Part shown: positions 1 through 9,571 of the stretch, one piece after another
Layout of the letters: every line of letters begins with the position of its first letter
Position numbering within the stretch: the first letter of the stretch is position 1
IMG/VR virus record: IMGVR_UViG_3300025128_000097
Coordinates: 1-43,000 of that record
Origin: a virus
Strand: one strand, 5' to 3'
DNA: 43,000 nucleotides
Notes under the pieces: generated by a model
Database searches by the model: none
Told to the model about the DNA's origin: nothing
Seen by the model: the letters and a program-made list of their open reading frames with translations, nothing else
Program-made: the position numbers and the translations under genes

Positions 1-597
1 ATATACCTGAGTGTCAGCTAATTCTCTTGATTCATTTATACACATAAGATAATACTTTGGAAGATAAATAAGACAACTTCCGTCATCATGTTCTACCTCA
101 TGAGCATAAACAGGGGAACTTAAGGTAACAAAAAACTTTAATGTAACTCCCACAGATACACCTATAAAAGCTATTGTTGCTATAGCAATAAAACCCCACT
201 TAACATACTCCATAATTTCTTGTTGTTTCTTATGAGCCTTGGCCCGTGCTTCTTTGATCGCTTTTTTTCTTTTATCTATACGTTTTTTACGCTCTTCTAA
301 AATGTATTCCCATGTCCCGTGACCAAATCTAAGGTTAATTAGCTGTTTCATTTCGTAGAGGGCTTCTTGGGCAAGACGAGCATTTATTACTTCCTTGGCC
401 ACTTCTTGTGTCGAAAACGGATCGGCCCCCGACTTCTCTCTTTCTTTTATGACTTTTTTCTGTCCTTCAAAGGCGTTTTCTACATGACTAATTAATTCAC
501 CAATATCCTGACAAGTACTGATATTTTTTTTAACAAACTCTACACTTTTGGTAACTAAAGCAATTCCCGTGAGAACCGCACTTACTGGCTCAACCAT
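1..597 (-). CDS. Membrane-anchored phage protein, 3' end outside window
   Basis: An open frame of 199 codons starts with ATG at 597 and runs off the left edge, so the C-terminus is missing. The start overlaps the stop of the upstream gene by 8 nt. The N-terminal 110 residues are helical and charged, followed by a strongly basic stretch (about 100-125) and one hydrophobic segment (about 133-155, near KWGFIAIATIAFIGV). Similar last-in-operon proteins with a FGHGTWEYI-like motif occur in marine phages, from memory; their function is not established. Its place at the end of the late operon, next to a small membrane protein, allows a role in lysis or envelope disruption, but that is inference. Confidence 0.75.
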   Translation of the reverse strand, partial: MVEPVSAVLTGIALVTKSVEFVKKNISTCQDIGELISHVENAFEGQKKVIKEREKSGADPFSTQEVAKEVINARLAQEALYEMKQLINLRFGHGTWEYILEERKKRIDKRKKAIKEARAKAHKKQQEIMEYVKWGFIAIATIAFIGVSVGVTLKFFVTLSSPVYAHEVEHDDGSCLIYLPKYYLMCINESRELADTQVY

Positions 598-811
598 TTG
601 ATCTCTCAATAAAACGATCAAGTTTATCCTCTAATCTACGAAGATGTTCGAGTATTTGATTTGTCTGTGACTGTGCATCATCACGAGGCAGGTACTCTTC
701 CCTGGTTTTATTGAGTAGTATTTGTAATCTCTTTACTTCATGAAACATTCTATTGAATGCCCAACCGACTGCGGATAAAAGAACGGTTAGTAAAATATTC
801 CACAACATCAT
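590..811 (-). CDS. Small membrane protein with C-terminal coiled coil (possible XhlA/holin-like)
   Basis: This 73-aa protein has an N-terminal hydrophobic helix (residues 1-19, beginning MMLWNILLTVLL) followed by a charged heptad-rich segment (about 45-70, near LEHLRRLEDKLDRFIE). I chose ATG 811, one base after the upstream TAA; a TTG at 850 is in frame and would add 13 residues overlapping the previous gene. TM-plus-coiled-coil topology resembles XhlA-type haemolysin/holin accessory proteins, although XhlA carries its TM at the other end. It may cooperate with the next membrane gene in lysis. Function is not proven by any motif. Confidence 0.65.
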   Translation of the reverse strand: MMLWNILLTVLLSAVGWAFNRMFHEVKRLQILLNKTREEYLPRDDAQSQTNQILEHLRRLEDKLDRFIERSNG

Positions 812-812
812 G

Positions 813-3800
813 TTATCCACGATTAACGCCTTTCTCTCTTCTTTGAGCAATCATCTCACCCATTGGGTCGTCTGGAAATAAATTACCATAATCAGCACTA
901 GAGAAAATATTCTCTAACCCAGTAGGTTGTTGTGTTGATTGTATAGCTGGTTGTTGAGCTTGCATAGGTTGTTCAGGTTGCTCTTCTTCTTCAGTAGGTT
1001 TTACTAAATTTAACAAATCAAAAGAAGATATCTGACCATCTTTATCATCTTGTTTTATTTCAGCTGTAGAGGTTTCTATACCTGCTAAATACTGGTCATA
1101 AAATTGTTTATCTCTACCTTTTGCATTTTTGTAAATTACATATTCAGGAAATAATTTTTGTTGTTGGTCTTCAGGTAACATATCTACTTTTACTCTTGTG
1201 TCAGGCACAGGAGTACCCATGTTTTGAATAACTTCCATAATTTCTTCGTCTGTAACTTTATCAGGATCTATTCTTGGTTTATCTTTATCTTCTTCTAAAG
1301 TAGCGTTAAGTATTTGAGCAATAAGTTTTCTTTTAGCTCTAATTTTTTCTGGTAGTAATTTAAATTTACCTGCTCTGGCTAATCTTTCTTCCGTAGTATA
1401 AGCATCTAATAATCTTTTAGCAAAATCAGGATTAGTAAGTAAAGTACCTAAAGTTCTAAAAAGCAAAGGAGTAACGATTGCAGCAGGTAAACCTGCTATC
1501 ATAGCTATCGCTCCAGTTGACGCAGTTTGAACTCCTCTTTTTCCAACAGTTCCGTAAGCTAAACTAGTTACTCTTCCTGCTCCACCAAGAGCCACGGAAC
1601 GTGATAATAGTTTTGCAGGACTTCCTACTTTGAAAGAGTCCCCTTCTTTAGCTATATACATAAGATCTAATATGTTATCTAAAGCTTGTTTACCTTTTTC
1701 TAAATCAGCTTTACTAGTTCCATCTGACATAACATTAACTAATCTATTATAACCTTCGTCTCCTTTATCTAAACCAAGGTTTTTAAGTAACTTATCATAA
1801 TTAAAATTACCTAACTCTTCAGCAGAAATGTTAATATTCTTTATATCTATTTCACCCAAACCTTCTGCTGATTTTGTAGATAGAGTATAAGGATCAATAG
1901 ATTCTCCATTCTTCATATTCATTAATAAAGTATCAGCATACTCATCAGGAACATAACCTTTTTCTATAGCTTCTTCCATAAAATCTTGCACATTTTTATA
2001 ATCTACAGAAGGAGGGTTATCAAAGGCTCTTAAGTACGCATCTAATATAAACCTTGATTTAGCTCTCTTATAAACTTCTCTACCAGGATTAATAGCTCCT
2101 TTTTCTGTAGCTCTATTTACACCCAACATTCTTTTTAACTCGTTTACAGAACCAGAATTACCTTTTACAAAAGTGTTTCTAAATAAAGTATTAAACATTG
2201 TTTCTGGTGCAGCATTTGCTCCACCTACTACATTTGCTAACATCTTTTGACTAAATATTAAGTTATCATATTTCTTTAATTGATTTTTAATTGTTAACCT
2301 ATCATAAGGAGATAAAATTCTAGTAGTCATATAATTACTTTTAGTTAATTTTTCTTCCATACCCCCAACAGCTTTTTTTAAATCATCTAAATAAGTTTGT
2401 TGCATGACTTCAACAGTTTGTGGGTTTGTTACGTCTGCTTTATATGTTTTAAAAGCCCCTAGTTTTACAGTTTCTCCATCTGCTATTGCTTTTAAATTAT
2501 CTTGTACAACTCTTGATTTTTGAAACATATCAATGATACTACCACCTTTACCTTTACCATTAATATTATTTAAATCTACTTCCATAGAATATCTTAAGTT
2601 TTCTGCTATAGGTATATATTTATCATTAGGCTTTGCATCTCGTAAAGCTGCGTTTACTGATTTACGTAATTGAATGTATTGACCCATAGTATACTGTGTA
2701 TTTTGTTGCCCCATATCATCTAAAACTTTTACCAAAGAGTTAAAAGGAGAGAATTGATTAGTTATATTTTGTATGTTTGGGTCTATTGACTCTCGCATGG
2801 CTTTAGGCATATCTTGTTCAAATCTAGCTCTTACAGCATTTACCATCTTATCGGTTTGTGGCATACCAATAATATCCATGTTCCCATCTGGGTCAAAACT
2901 TCTATAATAGCCTTCAAGACCTTCCCATAAATCATCGATTTGATTTTCACTAGCTTTGTAAACATCTTTCATTATAGGTAAAGCTTGATAACCAAATGTT
3001 TCTATATGCTGTACTGGAGCTAAAGAACCAAAAGCACTTTGCTCCATAAAAGGTTTTAAATAAGATCTTGTTACAGCTGTTGCAAAAGCTTGTTTTTGTT
3101 TTGTTAAAGCAGAAGACTGTAAAGGAAGAGCACCAATAAACTCACCAAAACCTTTTACAATAGGACCCATTGTACTATTAGGATCAGACGCAATAGTTAA
3201 ACCAACAGGAGCACCTAATTCCCTTGAACGCAATACAACTTCTTTAGGTGATACTCCTCTTGTACCTGATAAAAACTTAGCCCCAAAAGAAAGACCATTT
3301 CCTACAATACTAAATAAACCTAAAGCACCACCATCAAATAATAAACTATTTTTAGTAGCTTCAAAAGCTCCATATAACATTTGTTCAGGAGCACTGAGTT
3401 TAAGTAATTCATTATTTGTTACTTTAGCTACATCTAACTCATTGTTTGTAGCAAAATCCATAGCACTGTTTCCTATACTATATGCTCCTGCTGCAGCTCC
3501 TGAAGCGATAGCTGTTTTAGCAATCGTATCTAACTCTACTTTACTTCTTACTACAGTTGGATCGGACATATTATATAGTTGTTTAGATAATTTCATGTAT
3601 TGCTTTGTATTAGGAACAACATCTGCTAATCCTTTAAAAACAGCTCCAAGTAATTCTTTTTTACTTTTAGGTACTTTTTTTACTCCTTCAAACAAATCAC
3701 CAGCTGATTTAAAAAACCTTGATAAGCCTGCTTTTGATTTTGATTGATAAGCTTCTGTTATACTAGCTTTAGTTAAATCATCTCCTCGTAACCAATAATT

Positions 3801-4076
3801 TGTTAAAGCTGCAACTGTTGCGGCTGCTCCTTCAAACATTCCCGCACTAACACCAGTTTCTGCTTCAAGTGGTTTTGCAGCTCTGGCATATTCTCGTGCT
3901 TTAGAGATTTTAGCACCTTGTCTTACTTTTACGACATCCGATAAACTTTTATATCCCGGTACGAGACCTTGACGCAACAAAGCATCTAACCCTTGTTGTT
4001 CTTCAGCATTTAATTGACTTGGATCAAAACGACCATCCGATATAGCTTGTCCTATTTCTTGTAATTCTTCATTCAT
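813..4076 (-). CDS. Giant virion protein, probable internal/ejection protein (1087 aa)
   Basis: This is the longest gene of the window. It starts at ATG 4076, overlapping the upstream TAA (TAATG). No catalytic motif is visible. Predicted features are long helical stretches, Ala/Gly-rich hydrophobic patches (around residues 185-280 and 860-900), and an acidic, Gln-rich low-complexity tail (about 1025-1065). Giant helical proteins at the end of a podovirus structural operon are typically internal-core or ejection proteins (T7 gp15/gp16-like), delivered through the envelope at infection. That assignment rests on size, composition and position, not on a recognised domain. A transglycosylase motif was looked for by eye and not found. 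Confidence 0.7.
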   Translation of the reverse strand: MNEELQEIGQAISDGRFDPSQLNAEEQQGLDALLRQGLVPGYKSLSDVVKVRQGAKISKAREYARAAKPLEAETGVSAGMFEGAAATVAALTNYWLRGDDLTKASITEAYQSKSKAGLSRFFKSAGDLFEGVKKVPKSKKELLGAVFKGLADVVPNTKQYMKLSKQLYNMSDPTVVRSKVELDTIAKTAIASGAAAGAYSIGNSAMDFATNNELDVAKVTNNELLKLSAPEQMLYGAFEATKNSLLFDGGALGLFSIVGNGLSFGAKFLSGTRGVSPKEVVLRSRELGAPVGLTIASDPNSTMGPIVKGFGEFIGALPLQSSALTKQKQAFATAVTRSYLKPFMEQSAFGSLAPVQHIETFGYQALPIMKDVYKASENQIDDLWEGLEGYYRSFDPDGNMDIIGMPQTDKMVNAVRARFEQDMPKAMRESIDPNIQNITNQFSPFNSLVKVLDDMGQQNTQYTMGQYIQLRKSVNAALRDAKPNDKYIPIAENLRYSMEVDLNNINGKGKGGSIIDMFQKSRVVQDNLKAIADGETVKLGAFKTYKADVTNPQTVEVMQQTYLDDLKKAVGGMEEKLTKSNYMTTRILSPYDRLTIKNQLKKYDNLIFSQKMLANVVGGANAAPETMFNTLFRNTFVKGNSGSVNELKRMLGVNRATEKGAINPGREVYKRAKSRFILDAYLRAFDNPPSVDYKNVQDFMEEAIEKGYVPDEYADTLLMNMKNGESIDPYTLSTKSAEGLGEIDIKNINISAEELGNFNYDKLLKNLGLDKGDEGYNRLVNVMSDGTSKADLEKGKQALDNILDLMYIAKEGDSFKVGSPAKLLSRSVALGGAGRVTSLAYGTVGKRGVQTASTGAIAMIAGLPAAIVTPLLFRTLGTLLTNPDFAKRLLDAYTTEERLARAGKFKLLPEKIRAKRKLIAQILNATLEEDKDKPRIDPDKVTDEEIMEVIQNMGTPVPDTRVKVDMLPEDQQQKLFPEYVIYKNAKGRDKQFYDQYLAGIETSTAEIKQDDKDGQISSFDLLNLVKPTEEEEQPEQPMQAQQPAIQSTQQPTGLENIFSSADYGNLFPDDPMGEMIAQRREKGVNRG

Positions 4077-6658
4077 TATTTACCTGTAATTCCTTTTCTC
4101 ATTTTTGGTATCAAGTTAAAAATTGTATTAGCATCAAGTTCTTTAATAGATTTGTTTTTGCTTCCTGTTAAAGCCTGACTCAAAACATTAAATTGTTGAT
4201 CCCCTATCTGTCTTCTAATATAAGATTCTGAAGCTCCTGCATTTATTAAAGTCCTAAATTCAAATTTTAATCTTCCATAAGCTAATTGTTCTAGTTCTCT
4301 TAAAGCAGTAGTAACATCAGCTACTGATTGAAAACCTCCAATAAATCTAGTCAACTCACCAAATTCATTTAAGTTTTTTTCTGTTAATCTATCCTCACCT
4401 TTAAAAGAGTTAGCTAAAGAATATTTTAATTGTACTTGAGCTATTTTAATAGCTTTAAATAAAGCTCTTTTTTGATCTAATTCAAGAGTTGAGTTTTTTA
4501 CAAACTCATTATCTTTTAAAAAATTATTTACTTCTTTATCAGAAGCATCCGCAATTTCTTTACTTACATCATTTATTTCTGTAGAGTATCTTTTAGCTAT
4601 TTCTAAACCAGCTGCAGCACCTGTAATTTCTTCACCATTTTCTAGAACAAAAGTATTTATATTACTTAAAGATTCATATAAAGCTCTATTATCAGGAATG
4701 ACAGGCATCTTTAAATAAGCTGCTGCTGTAGCTTCTTCTTTATCAAAGATATCTTGACCAATAGATGCAAATCTAGTTACAAATTCATTAAAACCACCAA
4801 CAATACCAAAAGGATTCATTTTTATTTTACCATTAGGGTCAATAGCAGAAGCCCCTAATTCACGAATTTTTCTTATCCCGTTTATTGATTCTACTGTGGT
4901 CTGTAATCTACTTTTGTTTTTTCTATATGTTTTTGGGTTAAATGCTTCAGGTAATTTATTATCACGTACTTGAGACATATCTAAAGTAAGTAAACTCATT
5001 AAATCTTGTTTCTTTTGATTTTTAATATCATTAGAAAAAGCACTTTGATCAACCATTTTCATTTGCTCACTTACTTCTTTTACTAAATCTGGGTAAAGGT
5101 AAGGTTTGTTAATACCATCCCTTCCTGTATGATGTATCATTAATTCACCAAACTCATTTTCCGATACGGGTATATTATCAAAACCTATAACAGCTCCTTT
5201 TTTAGGAATAGTAGCAGTTGTTGTATTTTTTACTTTATATCTGTTTTCTATTGCTTCTCTTTCTAATTTTTCGGATTCTCCAAGAGCAGTATAATAAGCA
5301 GCTTTATTCTCTAAAAGTGCTTCTAAGGTTGAATTGTAAGAAGTTTGATATTGTTGCATAGCATCTATAGAACTATTTAACAAAGATAATTTATCTTGAT
5401 CTAAATTTTCTTTAACAGTATTTTCAAAATCTAAATACTGAAGAGCCATAGCTTCTCTTTTTTCTTTTTCAAGCATGTAAATTTGTTGTAATTCTTCTAC
5501 TGCTATATTACCTGCTCTTCCAACAATATCTAACAAACCTGCCATACCTTGTTGATCTGTTGTTCCTTGCATTAAATTAAGTCCAAACTTTAATAAAATA
5601 AAGTCTTTAGAAGCATCAGGCACATCTTTACCTGCCATTTTATTAAACCTTTCATAAAACTCATCAAATTCAGGAAAAGCATCTTCTTTTCTTTTTAACT
5701 CTTCTTTTCTTTCTTCAAATATTTTATATTTTTCTTTTAAAATAGCATCATTTAAACTTACATTACTTAATAATAAAGATGTAGTTAACCCGTCTTGTTT
5801 AGGTATAGTTTCATTAATAGTGCTTTTTAAAGCTTTACTAGCTTTTACAATAAAAGTAGGAACAGGTGTGTTATTAGACGGACCTAAATTATCATCAGAA
5901 CCTTGAAGCACGTTTTCTCCGTCTTTATTTTTATTAGCGTTAACTTCAGGCATTTCGGTCATAGGATTAATTTTAATTTCTTCTTCCACAGGTTCTACTG
6001 TATTTTCTTCAATACCTGGTATATCTTGTTCAGCTAAATTAGCTATAGTTTGATCTATATTATTTTTAGGTTCTACAGGTGTTTCTGCTACAGAATCAGG
6101 TTTTGTTTCAACAGGTGTTTCTGCTACAGAATCAGGTTTTGTTTCTGTTTTAATAGGTGTAAATATATTTTCATTTTCAATGTTAAAAGGTGTTTCAACT
6201 TCTTTTGCTTCTGCTGAACCAAACAATAAATCTCGAGTTGGTTCTAGAGCTGCAGAACTACCAAATATACCAATACCTGATCTAATTGGATTTTTTCTTA
6301 CAGTTTCAGATCCAGGTAACTTATCTATACCTTTTTTTATTAAGTTGTATCCTATTTTAGCTGGTGTTTTTATTTTCTTAGGGATTACTTTTCCTAAAGC
6401 ATTTATTATTTTAGGGTTACTTTTTGCAGCATAATCTATAGTAGCTGGAGCAAATAAAGTAGTTCCGTAAGCATTTAACCCTTCTGCTACGGCTTTAGTT
6501 TTATCTCCTTCTTGTACTGCATCAACAGCTCCTCTAGTAGATCTTTGTAACTCAAAAAGATCTAACCCAGCTAAAGGTAAACTTCCTTTCTCAAGTATTT
6601 TTCCACCAGCTCTTGCTAGAGGCTTACCTGCATATTTAAATAAAGAAACTAGAGACAT
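4076..6658 (-). CDS. Large virion/internal protein with acidic linker and 12-residue tandem repeat (860 aa)
   Basis: The N-terminal 145 residues are basic with hydrophobic patches. Residues about 150-270 are an acidic, Pro/Glu/Thr-rich linker containing a tandem 12-residue repeat (KPDSVAETPVET). The rest is helical, with charged coiled-coil-like stretches around 310-480. It starts at ATG 6658, 4 nt before the upstream gene, and its stop overlaps the next start. The gene sits between two other internal-protein candidates, so a structural or ejection role is the natural guess. I recognise no enzyme motif. The N-terminal patch resembles membrane-interacting segments of ejected proteins, which is inference. 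Confidence 0.7.
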   Translation of the reverse strand: MSLVSLFKYAGKPLARAGGKILEKGSLPLAGLDLFELQRSTRGAVDAVQEGDKTKAVAEGLNAYGTTLFAPATIDYAAKSNPKIINALGKVIPKKIKTPAKIGYNLIKKGIDKLPGSETVRKNPIRSGIGIFGSSAALEPTRDLLFGSAEAKEVETPFNIENENIFTPIKTETKPDSVAETPVETKPDSVAETPVEPKNNIDQTIANLAEQDIPGIEENTVEPVEEEIKINPMTEMPEVNANKNKDGENVLQGSDDNLGPSNNTPVPTFIVKASKALKSTINETIPKQDGLTTSLLLSNVSLNDAILKEKYKIFEERKEELKRKEDAFPEFDEFYERFNKMAGKDVPDASKDFILLKFGLNLMQGTTDQQGMAGLLDIVGRAGNIAVEELQQIYMLEKEKREAMALQYLDFENTVKENLDQDKLSLLNSSIDAMQQYQTSYNSTLEALLENKAAYYTALGESEKLEREAIENRYKVKNTTTATIPKKGAVIGFDNIPVSENEFGELMIHHTGRDGINKPYLYPDLVKEVSEQMKMVDQSAFSNDIKNQKKQDLMSLLTLDMSQVRDNKLPEAFNPKTYRKNKSRLQTTVESINGIRKIRELGASAIDPNGKIKMNPFGIVGGFNEFVTRFASIGQDIFDKEEATAAAYLKMPVIPDNRALYESLSNINTFVLENGEEITGAAAGLEIAKRYSTEINDVSKEIADASDKEVNNFLKDNEFVKNSTLELDQKRALFKAIKIAQVQLKYSLANSFKGEDRLTEKNLNEFGELTRFIGGFQSVADVTTALRELEQLAYGRLKFEFRTLINAGASESYIRRQIGDQQFNVLSQALTGSKNKSIKELDANTIFNLIPKMRKGITGK
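6075..6146. repeat. Two tandem 36-bp copies inside the 860-aa gene
   Basis: A near-perfect 36-bp direct repeat is visible, with copies at 6075-6110 and 6111-6146. It is in frame and encodes two copies of KPDSVAETPVE(T/P) in the acidic linker. Copy number could vary by slippage without breaking the frame. Confidence 0.9.
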
Positions 6659-6662
6659 AAAC

Positions 6663-7547
6663 CTATCCTGTTAACTTTTGACCAAACATTTGAACTCCTT
6701 TACCAGCAGTAATACCCGCACCAACAGACTGAGCAAATGGATTTGCTCTAGGTGCTGCAGCTTGTGTTATCTGACTGGCAGTAGTTGGCAATGCTGTCAT
6801 TATACCTTTTGCAAATTCTAATCTTTGAAAAGGTTCGTAAGCTCTTTCGAGTTCCGTGGCTCGTGTTGCAGCAAGCCCTTCTTGTGCTAAACCTCTTTGT
6901 AAACCTCCTGCTTGACTCAGTTGAGAAATATCTTGTTGAGCCATTGCTTGTTGTTGTTGTCCTGCACCCATGAGATTTGAACCAGCTTGCATTTGAGCTT
7001 CTGTTTGAAATGCTCTTTGTGTTTGAGCAGCTTGTTGTGCTTGAGTAAATCCTTGAGCCTGTGCTTCTCCAACCAGACCTAAACGTCTTCTTTCTAATTC
7101 TGCTTGTGCTACACCTTGACGACCCCCGCCAAAAGCTCCTGCTGTAACAGATTCACTAGCTAATTTATTTTGTGCCATTTCAGCTTGTCTATTTATTTCA
7201 CCAACAACATAAGATTGATAAGGGTTCATAAAAGCGTCAATGTTTAAAGGAGCTCCTGCTGTTTGAGCAGCTTGTCCAAAAGAAGCAATACCTGATTGAA
7301 CAGCGGAAGAACCTACTCCAGTCGTACCTGCTGCTTCTAAAGCTTGTTGTTGTAAAGGAGCAAGACCTGCTACTTCATACTGAGGAATACTTATAGGCTC
7401 TTTAGCTAAATTAATAGCTTCATCATAAAGAGCTAGTTTTCTAGACTCAACTCCAGGGGCTTCTCTAGATATGGTAGTTTGTGTACCTGTTTGAGCACCG
7501 CCGCCGCCACCACCGCCGCCGCCGCCTCCGCCAAAAAGAAAACTCAT
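6663..7547 (-). CDS. Gln/Ala-rich internal virion protein candidate with N-terminal poly-Gly (294 aa)
   Basis: The protein starts MSFLF, then has 12 consecutive glycines (residues 6-17), then a conserved middle with FMNPYQSYVVGEINRQAE near residue 105 and a long Gln/Ala-rich helical section (about 130-230). NPY-type motifs in a Gln/Ala-rich protein are common in structural proteins of marine podoviruses, from memory. The gene overlaps the upstream gene by 4 nt and precedes two giant internal-protein candidates, so a role in the internal core (T7 gp14-like position) is plausible. The glycine tract is encoded by GC-rich triplets that stand out in this AT-rich genome. Confidence 0.7.
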   Translation of the reverse strand: MSFLFGGGGGGGGGGGGAQTGTQTTISREAPGVESRKLALYDEAINLAKEPISIPQYEVAGLAPLQQQALEAAGTTGVGSSAVQSGIASFGQAAQTAGAPLNIDAFMNPYQSYVVGEINRQAEMAQNKLASESVTAGAFGGGRQGVAQAELERRRLGLVGEAQAQGFTQAQQAAQTQRAFQTEAQMQAGSNLMGAGQQQQAMAQQDISQLSQAGGLQRGLAQEGLAATRATELERAYEPFQRLEFAKGIMTALPTTASQITQAAAPRANPFAQSVGAGITAGKGVQMFGQKLTG

Positions 7548-7882
7548 TTAATCACCTTCCTTAATAAAACTGCTTTTTTCTCGTAACCTGTCAAGGCTTT
7601 TTCCCAACCTTCTCTGCCTAAAATATCTATGCAGTTAAAATATCTTTCTTTAGCATATTGTACAATATCTTGCTCTATATCTTTTAAATCTTCTAAATTA
7701 CCACCAGCAAGTCCAACACGTAAACTATTTTTTATAGCTGCGGTTACGGCTGCACTTTTATTTTTTGTAAACAAATGGTACTCTCCTTTTTGTAAACCTG
7801 CTTCGATATCTTCTCTTGTAGCTTTGTCGCCAATTTTAGCAGCAGGTTCAAGAACATCCCAAATTTCATCAGTAAGCATCAT
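7544..7882 (-). CDS. GNAT-like small virion protein, possible T7 gp13-type (112 aa)
   Basis: The pattern is that of a degenerate acetyltransferase-fold protein common in marine podovirus structural operons: an N-terminal strand/helix (IWDVLEPAAKIGD), a central helix after NLEDL, and a C-terminal signature CIDILGREGWEKAL followed by a basic end. In T7, gp13 has a comparable position before the internal-core genes. No acetyl-CoA binding loop (Q/RxxGxG/A) is obvious, so catalytic activity is doubtful. Two adjacent ATGs (7882 and 7879) are possible; the first overlaps the upstream TAA (TAATG). Family assignment is by pattern recognition only. Confidence 0.6.
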   Translation of the reverse strand: MMLTDEIWDVLEPAAKIGDKATREDIEAGLQKGEYHLFTKNKSAAVTAAIKNSLRVGLAGGNLEDLKDIEQDIVQYAKERYFNCIDILGREGWEKALTGYEKKAVLLRKVIK

Positions 7883-8709
7883 TAGCTTACCATATCATAA
7901 ATTCTTTTTAACTGGTCTTGTTGGTTGTAAAAAAACTTAGAGCCCATTCTTCTCATCTCTTTAAAGTCTTTTGGATTTGCTCCACCTAATATACCCGCAC
8001 CTAATACGGCATCAGCTCTTGATACAAATTCACCATCAGCTAATTGAGCAAGCATAGTATCTTCATCTTTATCTCCAGTGCCTGAACCATCTTCCACATA
8101 ACCTTCAGCTCGTACATAGTTACTGTAATCTTTTTCATTATGTTCTGTTTTACTTGGTAAGTAGTTAACACCACCTTCTCTGTATTTTGCCATTTCGGCT
8201 ATACCACCTTCTTTAGCTGTAAACATAGGTGAACCAAAATTATACACACTTTGGTTTAAACCTGATGAACCTGAATCATATTGAGCTCTTTGACCTATAC
8301 CTGATAAATCCCCTTGAGCTTGTGCGTAAGCTTGTTCGTATTTTGATTCATCAAAAGGCTCCTTCATTTTAGCTAATTGTTCTTTAGCTTTTTTATCAGC
8401 TTCTGCTGCTGCAGGATAAGTTCCTAATGTAGTTCCTATTCCTACTTGTGCTGTTGGACTTTGTAAAGCAGTCCCAACTGTTGACATAGCAGCTTGTCCT
8501 GCCGTTGGTGGTCCAGCTGCAAGTAACCCTGAAGAAGTCTTTACAGCTCCTGCTCCTGCTAAACCCGATCCTAGTTGACCTACTCCGTAAGCTCCTATTC
8601 CTCCTAGAATACCTGACATTAATGCTGTTTTGTTTGACGCTCCTGTGGCTTTTGCCATCAGGAAAGAGGTTCCTGCTGCTATGAGTGGTACGAGAAAAGG
8701 TGCGGCCAT
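7882..8709 (-). CDS. Virion structural protein with LADGEFVSRADAV motif (275 aa)
   Basis: Residues 1-100 are Ala/Gly-rich and hydrophobic, with glycine-zipper-like repeats suggesting membrane or core packing. The middle is Gln/Ser-rich. The C-terminus carries EGGIAEMAKYREGG and LADGEFVSRADAVLGAG, a combination frequently seen in marine phage virion proteins. It is followed within the operon by the GNAT-like protein and the internal-protein candidates. The start at ATG 8709 is preceded by an AGGAG-type site within 31 nt of gene-free DNA. The exact role is unknown; a membrane-interacting ejection component is a reasonable inference from the N-terminal half. Confidence 0.65.
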   Translation of the reverse strand: MAAPFLVPLIAAGTSFLMAKATGASNKTALMSGILGGIGAYGVGQLGSGLAGAGAVKTSSGLLAAGPPTAGQAAMSTVGTALQSPTAQVGIGTTLGTYPAAAEADKKAKEQLAKMKEPFDESKYEQAYAQAQGDLSGIGQRAQYDSGSSGLNQSVYNFGSPMFTAKEGGIAEMAKYREGGVNYLPSKTEHNEKDYSNYVRAEGYVEDGSGTGDKDEDTMLAQLADGEFVSRADAVLGAGILGGANPKDFKEMRRMGSKFFYNQQDQLKRIYDMVS

Positions 8710-8740
8710 TTAATACTCCTATATTAATATATGTCTTAGT

Positions 8741-9571
8741 TTACCCTTTTTTTTCTTGGTTATCAAGACCCGTAGCTACCATTTCGTCTATTAAGCGTCC
8801 TGAATATTGATATTCTCCTACATGTGTGATATATTCTGTGATTAAAGCCATACATCTACCCCCTATTTTAGTCCACAATCTTGAAAAAGCAAAGTCTTCT
8901 CCGTAATATATTTTTGTTGTAGTGTCATAATAGGTATCAAAAAAATTATATAAATTAGGTTTTATTACAGTCTTACCGTCTACAACAGTTTCTTGTTTTA
9001 TAGTAAGTTCTGGATAAGCTGTAACCATTTTTTCTAAAGCTTCTCTTTTAATTAACATACACCCAGTCATAGAATGAGATAACTCAATCATTTCATCAAC
9101 ACAATTTATATCATCTTCTTGGTCTTTTAAACGAACAGGGTATTTATTACCCGCCGTACTAATTTGTGTAAAAGTCATATCAGGTATATCTTTCCATTTA
9201 TTAAGCACCTTATCCCATTGTATGTTTTTCATAGGGTATGGTATACTTAAAAGGTCTTGGTCTTTACTCAACATTTTAAAAATAGATTCTGTATTAAACT
9301 GTATATCACTATCAATAAATAACATGTGTGTAAAATCTGTATTTAAAAATTCTGCTACACATAAATTACGACCTTGTGTTATTAAAGATGATTTCATTAG
9401 TTGTAACATAATAGGTATTTGTCTTTCATTACACTCAGCTTGTAGTTTAAAAACAGATTGCATGTAATGTATGGACACCTCACTGTGTACTGGTGTAGCT
9501 ACAAATAATTTAATATCTTTTTTACTCACCCAGTTAGCATCAGGCGTGTACAAGGGTTCTTGATTTTTCAT
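8741..9571 (-). CDS. GT-A fold glycosyltransferase (276 aa)
   Basis: The N-terminal strand KLFVATPVHS (21-30) is followed by a helix and the metal-binding DxD motif in MLFIDSDIQF (DSD at 87-89), the hallmark of inverting or retaining GT-A enzymes. A later GEDFAFSRLW (GED at 224-226) and H250 fit the acceptor/base and second metal positions of this fold. It probably transfers a sugar from a nucleotide-sugar. The start overlaps the previous glycosyltransferase gene by 32 nt, so the two are co-translated. Acceptor is unknown: capsid or tail protein, host surface glycan and modified DNA base are all possible. Family number not assigned. Confidence 0.85.
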   Translation of the reverse strand: MKNQEPLYTPDANWVSKKDIKLFVATPVHSEVSIHYMQSVFKLQAECNERQIPIMLQLMKSSLITQGRNLCVAEFLNTDFTHMLFIDSDIQFNTESIFKMLSKDQDLLSIPYPMKNIQWDKVLNKWKDIPDMTFTQISTAGNKYPVRLKDQEDDINCVDEMIELSHSMTGCMLIKREALEKMVTAYPELTIKQETVVDGKTVIKPNLYNFFDTYYDTTTKIYYGEDFAFSRLWTKIGGRCMALITEYITHVGEYQYSGRLIDEMVATGLDNQEKKG

